Shown in pieces: positions 53,267 through 61,807 of a stretch of DNA of 64,000 bases. This DNA is from Acinetobacter proteolyticus (GTDB lineage: Bacteria > Pseudomonadota > Gammaproteobacteria > Pseudomonadales > Moraxellaceae). A program made the translations under genes and the position numbers. The notes below the pieces were generated by a model, which was given only the letters and a program-made list of their open reading frames with translations, had not been told where the DNA came from and did not search any database. Numbering within the stretch: position 1 is the stretch's first letter; every line of letters starts with the position of its first letter. The stretch spans positions 1,206,935 through 1,270,934 of the forward strand of contig NZ_KB849179.1 in NCBI RefSeq assembly GCF_000367945.1. Reading direction: 5' to 3'.

Positions 53267-55574
53267 GTTCATGACGGCATACGTCATTTAGAAATGCAAA
53301 AGGAGATTTTTCCATCCCAACCATTTGTTCATGACGGCATACGTCATTTAGAAAAGCGAGATAAATTCTCTACACGTGCAATAGATGTTCATGACGGCAT
53401 ACGTCATTTAGAAATTGAGACACTCGGAATTGATTCAGGTTTTAAAGTTCATGACGGCATACGTCATTTAGAAATAGGAAGGTCTATACGGACATTACTG
53501 GGATTCGTTCATGACGGCATACGTCATTTAGAAATACGATCAAATAGAGAACATTCATTATTTTTTGTTCATGACGGCATACGTCATTTAGAAAATCAAG
53601 TAAAGGTGTGCAACTACTTACTGATTGTTCATGACGGCATACGTCATTTAGAAACAAGCCAATCAGCAAAATTGCTGAAAACAGAAGTTCATGACGGCAT
53701 ACGTCATTTAGAAAAAACATATTTTTCAAATGGTAACAGCTTGTCTGTTCATGACGGCATACGTCATTTAGAAAAACGGGCTGCGGAAAGGGTTATGTGG
53801 CTGGTTGTTCATGACGGCATACGTCATTTAGAAATATAGGAAGAATACAAAATGAAGGCACTGAATGTTCATGACGGCATACGTCATTTAGAAAATGACA
53901 GGGGTGTTGAACTCATTGTTGGTGGTGTTCATGACGGCATACGTCATTTAGAAATGATTGATCGTAACGCAACGCAATCTGCAATTGTTCATGACGGCAT
54001 ACGTCATTTAGAAATGCGAACTCACTGCCAGTTATTACCAAAGAACGTTCATGACGGCATACGTCATTTAGAAATCCACCCGCTGCACCGCCGTAGCCAA
54101 TCACATGTTCATGACGGCATACGTCATTTAGAAATAATATTTCCTCTAAACGCTGTACTATGCCGTGTTCATGACGGCATACGTCATTTAGAAACGATCA
54201 AACAGGGTATGAAGCGCCCTGTTATGGTTCATGACGGCATACGTCATTTAGAAATACAAACAAATGCAAGCAGAATGGGTCAACCAGTTCATGACGGCAT
54301 ACGTCATTTAGAAAAAGCTTTTGTCGAGCCGCTTCACCTAGGCGCTGTTCATGACGGCATACGTCATTTAGAAATCAATCAAATGACCGGCTTTCTTCAT
54401 TTAAAAGTTCATGACGGCATACGTCATTTAGAAATTGGGAAGACATGCTGGCTAAGTATGGTGCACGTTCATGACGGCATACGTCATTTAGAAAAGATTT
54501 TGCGCTTCAAATCGAAGTGCTTCTTTGTTCATGACGGCATACGTCATTTAGAAATTGCACCTGGTGATAAACCATCATCAATTAACGTTCATGACGGCAT
54601 ACGTCATTTAGAAAAATAAAACGAAGCTTGCCGACGCTTATTGTTCGTTCATGACGGCATACGTCATTTAGAAATGTGCGCCCATTCAAATAAAATTTCT
54701 CTAGGAGTTCATGACGGCATACGTCATTTAGAAAAGCCTCAAACACTTCGAAAAAAATTAACAAACGTTCATGACGGCATACGTCATTTAGAAAATGCAT
54801 CTGCATCTTTAAAATGCAAAACACGGGTTCATGACGGCATACGTCATTTAGAAATAATTTTAATCAATTTGATAGCACATCAACTCGTTCATGACGGCAT
54901 ACGTCATTTAGAAAATCGAGATTTCACAGGCTTCAAGATGCTTTAAGTTCATGACGGCATACGTCATTTAGAAAAGAGACTTCTTCTGCTAATGCTGCAT
55001 GTGCTGGTTCATGACGGCATACGTCATTTAGAAATCAATGACAATGGCATGCCAGTCACCTACCACGTTCATGACGGCATACGTCATTTAGAAATAAACT
55101 CTGGCTAAAAGCTGAAAATCCTGATTGTTCATGACGGCATACGTCATTTAGAAATGTTCGTACACATCGCTATGAATACAAGAAATGTTCATGACGGCAT
55201 ACGTCATTTAGAAATGAAAAGTGCACAGAATCAAGATATAAATTTAGTTCATGACGGCATACGTCATTTAGAAATACAGATGTTGTTGAATTGCTAGATA
55301 TGAGTCGTTCATGACGGCATACGTCATTTAGAAAATTAAGGCTTTGATTGATTTTTGGTGGTCGATGTTCATGACGGCATACGTCATTTAGAAAAGGCAC
55401 AAAAAGATTCAGCTCAGACCATTCTAGTTCATGACGGCATACGTCATTTAGAAAGTTGAATAATACAGCCGAGCTTCTTTATTACTGTTCATGACGGCAT
55501 ACGTCATTTAGAAATTTTTTTATTCATTATTAATTTAACTCTCTTTGTTCATGACGGCATACGTCACATAAATT
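53267..55574 (+). CRISPR. Type I-F CRISPR array, 39 repeats and 38 spacers
   Basis: Twenty-eight-base repeats start GTTCATGACG and end CATTTAGAAA. Within them ATGACG and CGTCAT form a 6-bp stem with loop GCATA, the shape recognised by Cas6f (Csy4). Each unit is exactly 60 bp: all 38 spacers are 32 nt. Repeats 1-38 look identical; the last (55547-55574) is degenerate after CGTCA. The leader side (53267) is therefore the 5' end, transcription is plus-strand, and newest spacers are at the left. No cas1, cas3, csy or other cas gene exists in the window. The spacers show no obvious duplicates. Targets were not searched. Confidence 0.97.
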
Positions 55575-56022
55575 AATGTTCAAATTGAAAATAAGATTTA
55601 AACTGAAAACCACGATGTATCAAAGCGTTTAAAGAAATGGGAAATCGAATTCTGGCAGTTTGTAGTACTTGAAGAACCCACGTTTTTTCGGCTAAAAATT
55701 CAAATAAGATCTTATCATCACATATCCTTGGGCCAGTAAAAATATCTGTCTGATAAACCAGCCCTATCCACAATGACTCCAACAATATATTTTTATTCAG
55801 ATCGACTAAGGCCAAAGTTAAAGTTTCCTCAAAGACACAATCATGGGTAAGGAAAAGTAGATAGCAGTGAGAATATACACAAACCACACCTTCTAACACT
55901 TTACCCTCAACCACAACCCCTGTCTTTTTTCCCTTCACCAAGACTTCAGACTGGGGCAAACTTTTATCTGTCATATCTTGGATCAATGCTAAACCAATAT
56001 AATCAGCCACATACATATTCAA
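55573..56022 (-). CDS. Hypothetical protein next to the CRISPR array
   Basis: Protein of 149 residues with no recognised family, mixed hydrophobic and charged (VYSHCYLLFL, ALVDLNKNILLESLWIGLVYQ). Its stop codon lies at the very end of the last, degenerate CRISPR repeat, so the array abuts it. It is convergent with the crRNA transcript. It might be a degraded remnant or an accessory gene, but nothing supports a CRISPR role. Confidence 0.5.
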   Translation of the reverse strand: MNMYVADYIGLALIQDMTDKSLPQSEVLVKGKKTGVVVEGKVLEGVVCVYSHCYLLFLTHDCVFEETLTLALVDLNKNILLESLWIGLVYQTDIFTGPRICDDKILFEFLAEKTWVLQVLQTARIRFPISLNALIHRGFQFKSYFQFEH

Positions 56023-56073
56023 CTTTGCCTAATAAAATGATTACCGATTATATTTCCATCTATTACTTTGACT

Positions 56074-57108
56074 CTACTTTCGATCATGCATCATTTCATA
56101 CGACTGCGCTCTTAATAAATCTTCTTTAGTTCCAAAAGATTGATTACGCAACTGATCAATTGACTGCTGCTTACTGGCATCCGTGGCATCACTCTTTAAA
56201 ATCTGGTCACGTGCTGCCAAGTAACCATTGACCTGTGTTTGCCATCCAGCTTCTTCTTGATCGACTTTCTCTAAACGATCTGCCGCTTCTGGCCCTAATA
56301 AACTTTCACGCATATTACGAAGCTCTTGTGCTGAACCACCCTTTTCCCGAACTTCTTGAGTCAACTGCTGCAACTCAGCAAATTGCATCGAAACCCGAAC
56401 ACCATCAGCCAATGTTGTTGGAAGTTGGTCAATCAATTTCGCCAACTCAGCCGCCTTTTGTTGAGCGGTCAGGGTTTTATTGGCATGAATACGCATTTGA
56501 TCAATATTAAACTGGTTCAAATTACGTTCATTGCCAAATAAAGCATTGATCTCAGCGGCATTAAAAAATTGCTGTTGTACTTTGTACATCTGCTCAATCA
56601 CTTTTTGATAACCATCAATATCACCAGTTTTAAAATTACCCGTCGGTTTTATATTTTTCAAAGCGTGGGTATAGGCGACATATTGATCTAGCAGATAACT
56701 GGCATAACTTGAAGCCGTGTCAGGTAAAGTCGCACTGAGATACTGTCGAATATCGGCAATCAGTTCTGTTTCAGTTTTTTCACCTAAACTAGAAAAGAAA
56801 TAATCAAAACAACTGCGAATTCCAACGGTTAAAATCAATTTACCATTGGCATCGACCTGAATCGGACAGTCAATTTCGGTGCCTCGCAATGAAGAGGCCA
56901 ATTCAGGCATTTTGACTTTTTGATTATTTCGCGCACTCGCCTCTAAGCTATTTTCTGTAATTTGTGATTGAGCCTGCTGATTCGGCGCATGCTGGGTATT
57001 TTGAGCATCTGGTTTAAATATCCAATAGATTAAAGCCAACAAGAGCAATAAACATACGATTAAAACTATACTGATGGTTTTATTATTCAAAAATTTACCG
57101 TTCATCAT
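56074..57108 (-). CDS. lifO: Lipase-specific foldase (lipase chaperone)
   Basis: Membrane-anchored periplasmic foldase (344 residues; Acinetobacter literature also calls it LipB). It has one N-terminal membrane segment (about 12-30), a flexible linker and the helical foldase body with the RxxFDY motif (RSCFDYFFSSLGE) that contacts the lipase. It wraps around LipA to help it fold before secretion. It is downstream of lipA, with a hairpin between the genes. Confidence 0.9.
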   Translation of the reverse strand: MMNGKFLNNKTISIVLIVCLLLLLALIYWIFKPDAQNTQHAPNQQAQSQITENSLEASARNNQKVKMPELASSLRGTEIDCPIQVDANGKLILTVGIRSCFDYFFSSLGEKTETELIADIRQYLSATLPDTASSYASYLLDQYVAYTHALKNIKPTGNFKTGDIDGYQKVIEQMYKVQQQFFNAAEINALFGNERNLNQFNIDQMRIHANKTLTAQQKAAELAKLIDQLPTTLADGVRVSMQFAELQQLTQEVREKGGSAQELRNMRESLLGPEAADRLEKVDQEEAGWQTQVNGYLAARDQILKSDATDASKQQSIDQLRNQSFGTKEDLLRAQSYEMMHDRK

Positions 57109-57148
57109 CCCTTGCTCTATTTCTCATTCTTTCATTGAACCGTTAAAA

Positions 57149-57176
57149 CCAAAGGAGCAACGGATTGCTCCTTTGG
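57149..57176 (-). terminator. Hairpin between lipA and lifO
   Basis: 12-bp perfect stem CCAAAGGAGCAA / TTGCTCCTTTGG with loop CGGA, 9 nt after the lipA stop, then a TTTTAACGG tail on the minus strand. It is a terminator or attenuator in the lipA-lifO unit. Confidence 0.75.
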
Positions 57177-57184
57177 CAAATGAA

Positions 57185-58201
57185 TTATAAACCTTGATTT
57201 TTTAAACGATTTGCTTGAGTACGATAAGGGGTTACTGGGTTCTGTAAGAAACCAACTAAACCGAGGATCTGATTCACTTCGTCCAAATGGTTAAATGCAT
57301 AATTATCACGAATCACGGTGCCCAAATGACTCGAACAACGTGGTACCAAGCCATCATTTTCACCAGAAATCAGTAAAGAAGTTGCTGTTAATGCATAATC
57401 CATTGGATCTAAAGCATTGGTAAATGGACTGGTTCCACTCCATGAATAATAACGTACACCATTGACCAGTTCTGTTCCTGAACCACAAGCTGTGGTTGGT
57501 ACACCTGCTGGAAAACGTTGGTTAAAGTTTGCTGAACCGCTAGTGGTTAATGAGTTTAAGCCAGCCAGTGCATCTTGATCATAATAATGCCCTGAACCAA
57601 TCCCCACCAACGAGAAGAAGGCATTCACCCCTGCTGCGATCACGGGTGCCAATGCTGGACCCACAGGTGACTTAACCACTGAGTCAACCACATCTGCAAC
57701 ATCTGAACCTTTGGTTGGGCCACCTACTGCTGTGACTGACGCAATTTTATTCGGCAACAAACTTGCGACATAACGAACCGATTGAGAGCCATGACTATGT
57801 CCAATTAAGTTAATTTTCTCCGCACCAGTAATTGCCAATACTTGCTTCGCTTGCAGCAATAATTGCTCACCACGCATTTCCGATGAATTAAAAGAAGCTT
57901 GCTGTGCAACAAAGACATTTGCACCATTACCCACCAAGTCTTCTGTAATACCATTCCAGTATTGCAAAGGGCCCACAGCAGAGAAACCTGCCATCCCGTG
58001 CGCCAATAGAATTGGATATTTGGTTTTCGCATAACTTGATGTCACACTGGTGCTACCGCCGACTGAACAAGAGTTCACATTACAGTTTTGCCATGATGCC
58101 TTTGGTGCAAAAAAATCGAACAAACCTGCATGTACCACAGATCCACTACTCACCAATATGCCCGCCATTAGCGCCATGACATTTAAATATTTTTTCTTCA
58201 C
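57185..58201 (-). CDS. lipA: Secreted triacylglycerol lipase LipA (family I.1/I.2)
   Basis: Secreted lipase of 338 residues. The signal peptide (core MALMAGILVSS, cleaved near VHA/GL) sends it to the periplasm; in Acinetobacter LipA is a known type II secretion substrate. The catalytic Ser is in GHSHGS and the Asp/His pair lies in the conserved NDGLVPRCSSHLG and NHLDEVNQ blocks near calcium-binding sites. Its dedicated foldase follows. It is divergent from an AraC regulator. Confidence 0.92.
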   Translation of the reverse strand: MKKKYLNVMALMAGILVSSGSVVHAGLFDFFAPKASWQNCNVNSCSVGGSTSVTSSYAKTKYPILLAHGMAGFSAVGPLQYWNGITEDLVGNGANVFVAQQASFNSSEMRGEQLLLQAKQVLAITGAEKINLIGHSHGSQSVRYVASLLPNKIASVTAVGGPTKGSDVADVVDSVVKSPVGPALAPVIAAGVNAFFSLVGIGSGHYYDQDALAGLNSLTTSGSANFNQRFPAGVPTTACGSGTELVNGVRYYSWSGTSPFTNALDPMDYALTATSLLISGENDGLVPRCSSHLGTVIRDNYAFNHLDEVNQILGLVGFLQNPVTPYRTQANRLKNQGL

Positions 58202-58294
58202 GTTTTGCTCCTAGCATTTTTCATTTTTATTACAACGATTTAGTCTTTTTCTTCGTATCTGGAATCATTCCGAGCATACAAACGACTGGAAAAA

Positions 58295-58300
58295 ATTATA
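58295..58300 (-). promoter_or_regulatory. Possible -10 of lipA
   Basis: TATAAT on the minus strand. No good -35 lies 17 bp upstream, which would suit an activator-dependent promoter. Confidence 0.4.
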
Positions 58301-58341
58301 CTCCTTCGCAATATTGTGTGATTTTTAGACTAAAACAAACT

Positions 58342-58372
58342 GTGCCAAAATCATAACAATTCGTGCCAAAAT
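58342..58372. promoter_or_regulatory. Direct-repeat regulator site between lipA and the AraC gene
   Basis: GTGCCAAAAT occurs at 58342-58351 and again at 58363-58372. The two 10-bp direct repeats are 21 bp apart, two DNA turns, which is the classical spacing of AraC-type half-sites. Confidence 0.6.
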
Positions 58373-58479
58373 TACGCTGGATTGAAAAAATTCCGATGAA
58401 TGCACATTTTCAAATCCATCACTCTGCTTTAATTTCAGAATGAATTGGATCAGCTTTAAAATGGAATTTACTTCGTCCT

Positions 58480-59499
58480 ATGAGTATTCCCCGTCTTCAT
58501 AATCAGCATTTTATTAGTAGCTCTTATGCACATCTACTGAGTGAGGTGGTATCAGGATGGAATATTTCAGCTGAAACCTTATTTTGGGGCACAGGTGTTG
58601 AAATCGATAAACTATCTGATCTCAATGATAAGATCAGCCTGAATGCCTTTAAAAAAGTGATTGCTCGAACCATTGAGTTAACACAAGAACAAGGCATCGG
58701 TTTTTATGCAGGAACCCAGTTAAAAATCAGTTCACATGGCTTACTCGGTTTTACTGTTGCCATTTCAAAGAATGCCTTAGAAGCGATTGAAACCATTAAT
58801 CAATTTGTCAGCTTGCAATGTTCATTTGTCGACTTAAATTTTAAAGTTGAAGATGGGCTCGCCTATTACAGCATTGCCTATGATCGTTCCTTACTGAATT
58901 TTAATGATGAATCAGATACTCAAGCCTATGAATTTAGCTGTATTTTCTTTCTGACCGGTTTTGTACATTTAGTCCGTTTCTTTATTCCAGATTTCAAGCC
59001 AAGTGTTGATCTACAATGTAAATATCCAGCGTATTTTTCTCGTTTTAGTGACATTTTAACATCGACTTTCGCAGAAATACGTTATCAGCAGCCTTATACC
59101 CGCTTAATTGCTGCTGCAACTTTTCTTGATGCGCCTCTCAGTATGGCCGATCCACTCACAGCAGAAAAGTTTAAATTACTGTGCCAGAAAGAGCTGGATG
59201 AACTGCTTGCGACACAAGATATTTTACAACGGGTCAAATATCTAATTGATGATAAAACAGAAGGCTTATTGAGTATTGATCAAGTTGCTCAAAAGCTAAA
59301 CCTGACCAAAAGAACTTTACAGCGCATGTTGCAAGAAAAAATGATCAGCTTCCAAACCTTGTATGATGAAGTCCGAAAGGAGAAAGCCAAAAAACTGATG
59401 CTGAATCCTTTTCTGACCAAGGATGAGCTTGCTAAAAAGCTGGGGTATTCCTCTCTTTCAAGTTTTAATCGTGCCTATAAACGTTGGGAAATTGAATAA
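58480..59499 (+). CDS. AraC-family regulator, likely controlling lipA
   Basis: Regulator of 339 residues: an N-terminal arabinose-binding-type (OruR-like) domain and a C-terminal AraC DNA-binding domain (about 250-339) with SIDQVAQKLNLTKRTLQRMLQEKMISF and the second helix region DELAKKLGYSSLSSFNRAYKRW. It is divergent from lipA, with direct repeats between them. The effector is probably a small organic molecule but unknown. Confidence 0.8.
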   Translation: MSIPRLHNQHFISSSYAHLLSEVVSGWNISAETLFWGTGVEIDKLSDLNDKISLNAFKKVIARTIELTQEQGIGFYAGTQLKISSHGLLGFTVAISKNALEAIETINQFVSLQCSFVDLNFKVEDGLAYYSIAYDRSLLNFNDESDTQAYEFSCIFFLTGFVHLVRFFIPDFKPSVDLQCKYPAYFSRFSDILTSTFAEIRYQQPYTRLIAAATFLDAPLSMADPLTAEKFKLLCQKELDELLATQDILQRVKYLIDDKTEGLLSIDQVAQKLNLTKRTLQRMLQEKMISFQTLYDEVRKEKAKKLMLNPFLTKDELAKKLGYSSLSSFNRAYKRWEIE

Positions 59500-59531
59500 A
59501 ATTTTAGGGAAGTTTATGCAACAATGGAGCG

Positions 59532-60131
59532 ATGTCTCAATCTTGTGGATGTTTTATGAGTCAGCCAGAAATTACCGCTGTTGAACTTTCTAAAGCTTAT
59601 CGACTGCTCAATCATGGCCCGACAGTTTTGGTTTCTGCTCAGTATGAGCAAGAGCGCAATGTCATGGCAGCGGCTTGGGCTTGTGCATTGGAACTTACCC
59701 CAGCCAAAGTCACTGTGGTCTTGGATAAAAGTACCAAGACTCGCCAACTGGTGGAACAAAGTGGTTATTTTGCTTTGCAAGTGCCCTGCTTTGCGCAAAT
59801 TGATATGGTGCATCAACTTGGAAGCATTAGTCAGTTTGATCATCCAAGTAAGTTAGAAGAATGCAAAACTGAATTGTTTTACCAAGATGATTTTCCTGTC
59901 CCACTGGTAGCAGGTAGTCTGGCTTGGCTGATCTGTAAAGTGATTCCAGAACCACACAATCAACAAGCGCATGATCTATTTATCGGCTCGGTGGTGGGTG
60001 CTTGGGCTGATTCACGGGTATTTCGTGATGGTCATTGGCACTTTCAAGAGGCCAGTAAAGCGTTGCGCAGCCTGCATTACATTGCAGGCGGTACATTTTA
60101 TCTGATTGGGGATGAAGTTAAGGCCAAATAG
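59532..60131 (+). CDS. Flavin reductase-like protein
   Basis: FMN-binding split-barrel protein of 199 residues, like flavin reductase domain proteins. It contains GPTVLVSAQ, NVMAAAWACALELTPAKVTVVLDK, TRQLVEQSGYFALQVP and FIGSVVGAWAD typical of this family. A start at 59556 (Met 9) is also possible. It may reduce flavin for a partner oxygenase, but no partner is adjacent. Confidence 0.75.
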   Translation: MSQSCGCFMSQPEITAVELSKAYRLLNHGPTVLVSAQYEQERNVMAAAWACALELTPAKVTVVLDKSTKTRQLVEQSGYFALQVPCFAQIDMVHQLGSISQFDHPSKLEECKTELFYQDDFPVPLVAGSLAWLICKVIPEPHNQQAHDLFIGSVVGAWADSRVFRDGHWHFQEASKALRSLHYIAGGTFYLIGDEVKAK

Positions 60132-60143
60132 TCTTTAATATAG

Positions 60144-60170
60144 GGCAAAGCAAAACCAGCTTTGCCTCTT
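60144..60170 (+). terminator. Terminator after the flavin reductase-like gene
   Basis: 8-bp stem GGCAAAGC / GCTTTGCC followed by TCTTTT; it lies between convergent genes. Confidence 0.7.
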
Positions 60171-60743
60171 TTATTGATCATTGATTTTCATCAACTCATG
60201 ATACATAAGATCTAAAAACTGCTGCTGTTCTTCATCTTTTTTAAAGTAACGTTGATAAAGACCGCTACAGCTTTGCACATCAGCAATATTGGCTTTATTA
60301 AATGACCAATCCTTTCGATCTTTGATGCTGATGCCTAGATCATCATCACAACGCTGCCATAGCTGAGAAAATCTGGTTCTCTTAGCTGCATCTAATTTTT
60401 TAAAATCGGGATACAAAGAATAGCCGCGCATAGCTGAATTAAAAAACTGTGAAATCATGGTGACTGGTACACCACCCCAATCGATGCTTTGACCAATGGG
60501 CAATCGAATATCAGTCAGTTTATTTTCTGACATGATCTCGGGCTGCTTGCCTTGTTTGAAATACTGTTCCTTGTAGACCAAGGTCGTTCCAGCTGGAACA
60601 TAGATTTTTTTAACCAGCATCGGTTGCTGTGTCACATAGTACGGATAATTCGGTCTTGAGTTACCACCCGTCGGGTTCATACTCCCCACACAGCCTGCTA
60701 AAGATATCGCCATTGCAGCAGATAAAAATATCATCGCTTTCAT
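60171..60743 (-). CDS. Putative lipoprotein, paralogue of the 1.0-1.7 kb lipoprotein
   Basis: Lipoprotein of 190 residues (ATG at 60743, lipobox LAGC). Its mature part shares with the 1049-1672 product the W-G-G-x-P block, the SAMRGYSLYP segment, LWQRCDDDLGISIKDR and the D-W-S-F-N block. The function is unknown. Confidence 0.72.
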   Translation of the reverse strand: MKAMIFLSAAMAISLAGCVGSMNPTGGNSRPNYPYYVTQQPMLVKKIYVPAGTTLVYKEQYFKQGKQPEIMSENKLTDIRLPIGQSIDWGGVPVTMISQFFNSAMRGYSLYPDFKKLDAAKRTRFSQLWQRCDDDLGISIKDRKDWSFNKANIADVQSCSGLYQRYFKKDEEQQQFLDLMYHELMKINDQ

Positions 60744-60822
60744 CGTTGTTATTATCATCCAGATCAATATTCTGATTCGACCTTAAAACGAAATCGATTC
60801 GGAAACAATATCAAATACCAAA

Positions 60823-60851
60823 GAAAAAACCGCTATGAGATTCACAACGGC
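60823..60851 (-). terminator. Terminator of the SDR gene
   Basis: Eight-pair hairpin of CCGTTGTG with CATAGCGG in the minus-strand RNA, two pairs being G.U, then a run of six Ts. On the plus strand the pairs are broken. Confidence 0.7.
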
Positions 60852-60893
60852 TTTACATAAAATCAGATCTTGAGATCTTTATTAGAACAAAAT

Positions 60894-61664
60894 TTATTTC
60901 GCCGCCATACGAATTGCACCATCCAAACGGATCACTTCACCATTCAAATACGAGTTTTCAGCAATATGTGCCACTAAACGTGCAAACTCTTCTGGACGAC
61001 CTAAACGTGATGGATAAGGCACCATTTGTCCTAAGGCATCTTGCACATTTTGAGGCAAGCCTTTCAACATTGGGGTTTCCATAATCCCTGGAGCAATAGT
61101 CATGACACGAATACCATGCCGCGCTAACTCACGTGCAATCGGTAAAGTCATCGCCACCACAGCACCTTTTGATGCCGAATAAGCCGCTTGTCCAATCTGA
61201 CCATCAAAGGCAGCCACTGACGCGGTATTCACAATCACACCACGATCTTCATCACCTTCAGCAACGGTATTTTTACTCATCGCATCTGCAGCAAAACGCA
61301 GCATATTGAATGTACCCGTCACGTTGATGTGCAAGGTTTTTGAGAACATGGCCAAATCATGTACGCCTTCTTTGCCAACCACTTTTGCAGATGGGCCAAT
61401 GCCTGCACAGTTAATTAGTCCATATACACTGCCATGTTTCGCCAATACATCTTTAAAAAACTGCTCTGCCGCAGCTTCATCAGTCACATCCAGTTTTACA
61501 AATTCTGCTTGGGCACCTAAGGTCTGTGCTTGTTGTTCCCCAGCGTCGATATTCATATCAACCAAAGTGACAGAAGCCCCTTTTTCAACTAAATATTCTG
61601 CTGTTGCTGCACCTAGACCCGAACCGCCACCTGTAATAACAAAATGTTTTCCCTGAATTTTCAT
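60894..61664 (-). CDS. Short-chain dehydrogenase (3-hydroxyacyl-CoA dehydrogenase type 2-like)
   Basis: NAD-dependent SDR of 256 residues: cofactor motif TGGGSGLGAAT, LINCAG and the catalytic YSASK with the Ser of NTASVAAF before it. The closest shape is HSD17B10/3-hydroxy-2-methylbutyryl-CoA dehydrogenase, acting in fatty acid or isoleucine degradation. It is divergent from an AraC regulator. Confidence 0.82.
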   Translation of the reverse strand: MKIQGKHFVITGGGSGLGAATAEYLVEKGASVTLVDMNIDAGEQQAQTLGAQAEFVKLDVTDEAAAEQFFKDVLAKHGSVYGLINCAGIGPSAKVVGKEGVHDLAMFSKTLHINVTGTFNMLRFAADAMSKNTVAEGDEDRGVIVNTASVAAFDGQIGQAAYSASKGAVVAMTLPIARELARHGIRVMTIAPGIMETPMLKGLPQNVQDALGQMVPYPSRLGRPEEFARLVAHIAENSYLNGEVIRLDGAIRMAAK

Positions 61665-61746
61665 TTACGTTTCCTATCAAATTAAAGATATAAATTTTTA
61701 TAACTAAGCCTAAAGGCAAGTTTTTTCCGATACAATTTCAAAAAGT

Positions 61747-61758
61747 AGCAAATTTGCT
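61747..61758. promoter_or_regulatory. Palindromic site upstream of the AraC gene
   Basis: AGCAAATTTGCT is a perfect 12-bp palindrome in the 143-bp region between the SDR gene and the AraC gene. A regulator binding site is likely but unproven. Confidence 0.35.
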
Positions 61759-61807
61759 GCGGCTTTTGAGCATTCGATTTCATTTTTCTCCTGTATTTTA
61801 TTGATAT

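Noticed and set aside
53294-54946. Long open frames with VHDGIRHLE repeats on the plus strand and FLNDVCRHE repeats on the minus strand
   Set aside because: They are produced by the in-frame 60-bp CRISPR unit and spacers that happen to lack stops; there is no ribosome site and the sequence is explained by the array.
53105-56074. A cas gene close to the array
   Set aside because: The neighbours on both sides are a ThiF-type enzyme and an unassigned protein; neither has Cas motifs.
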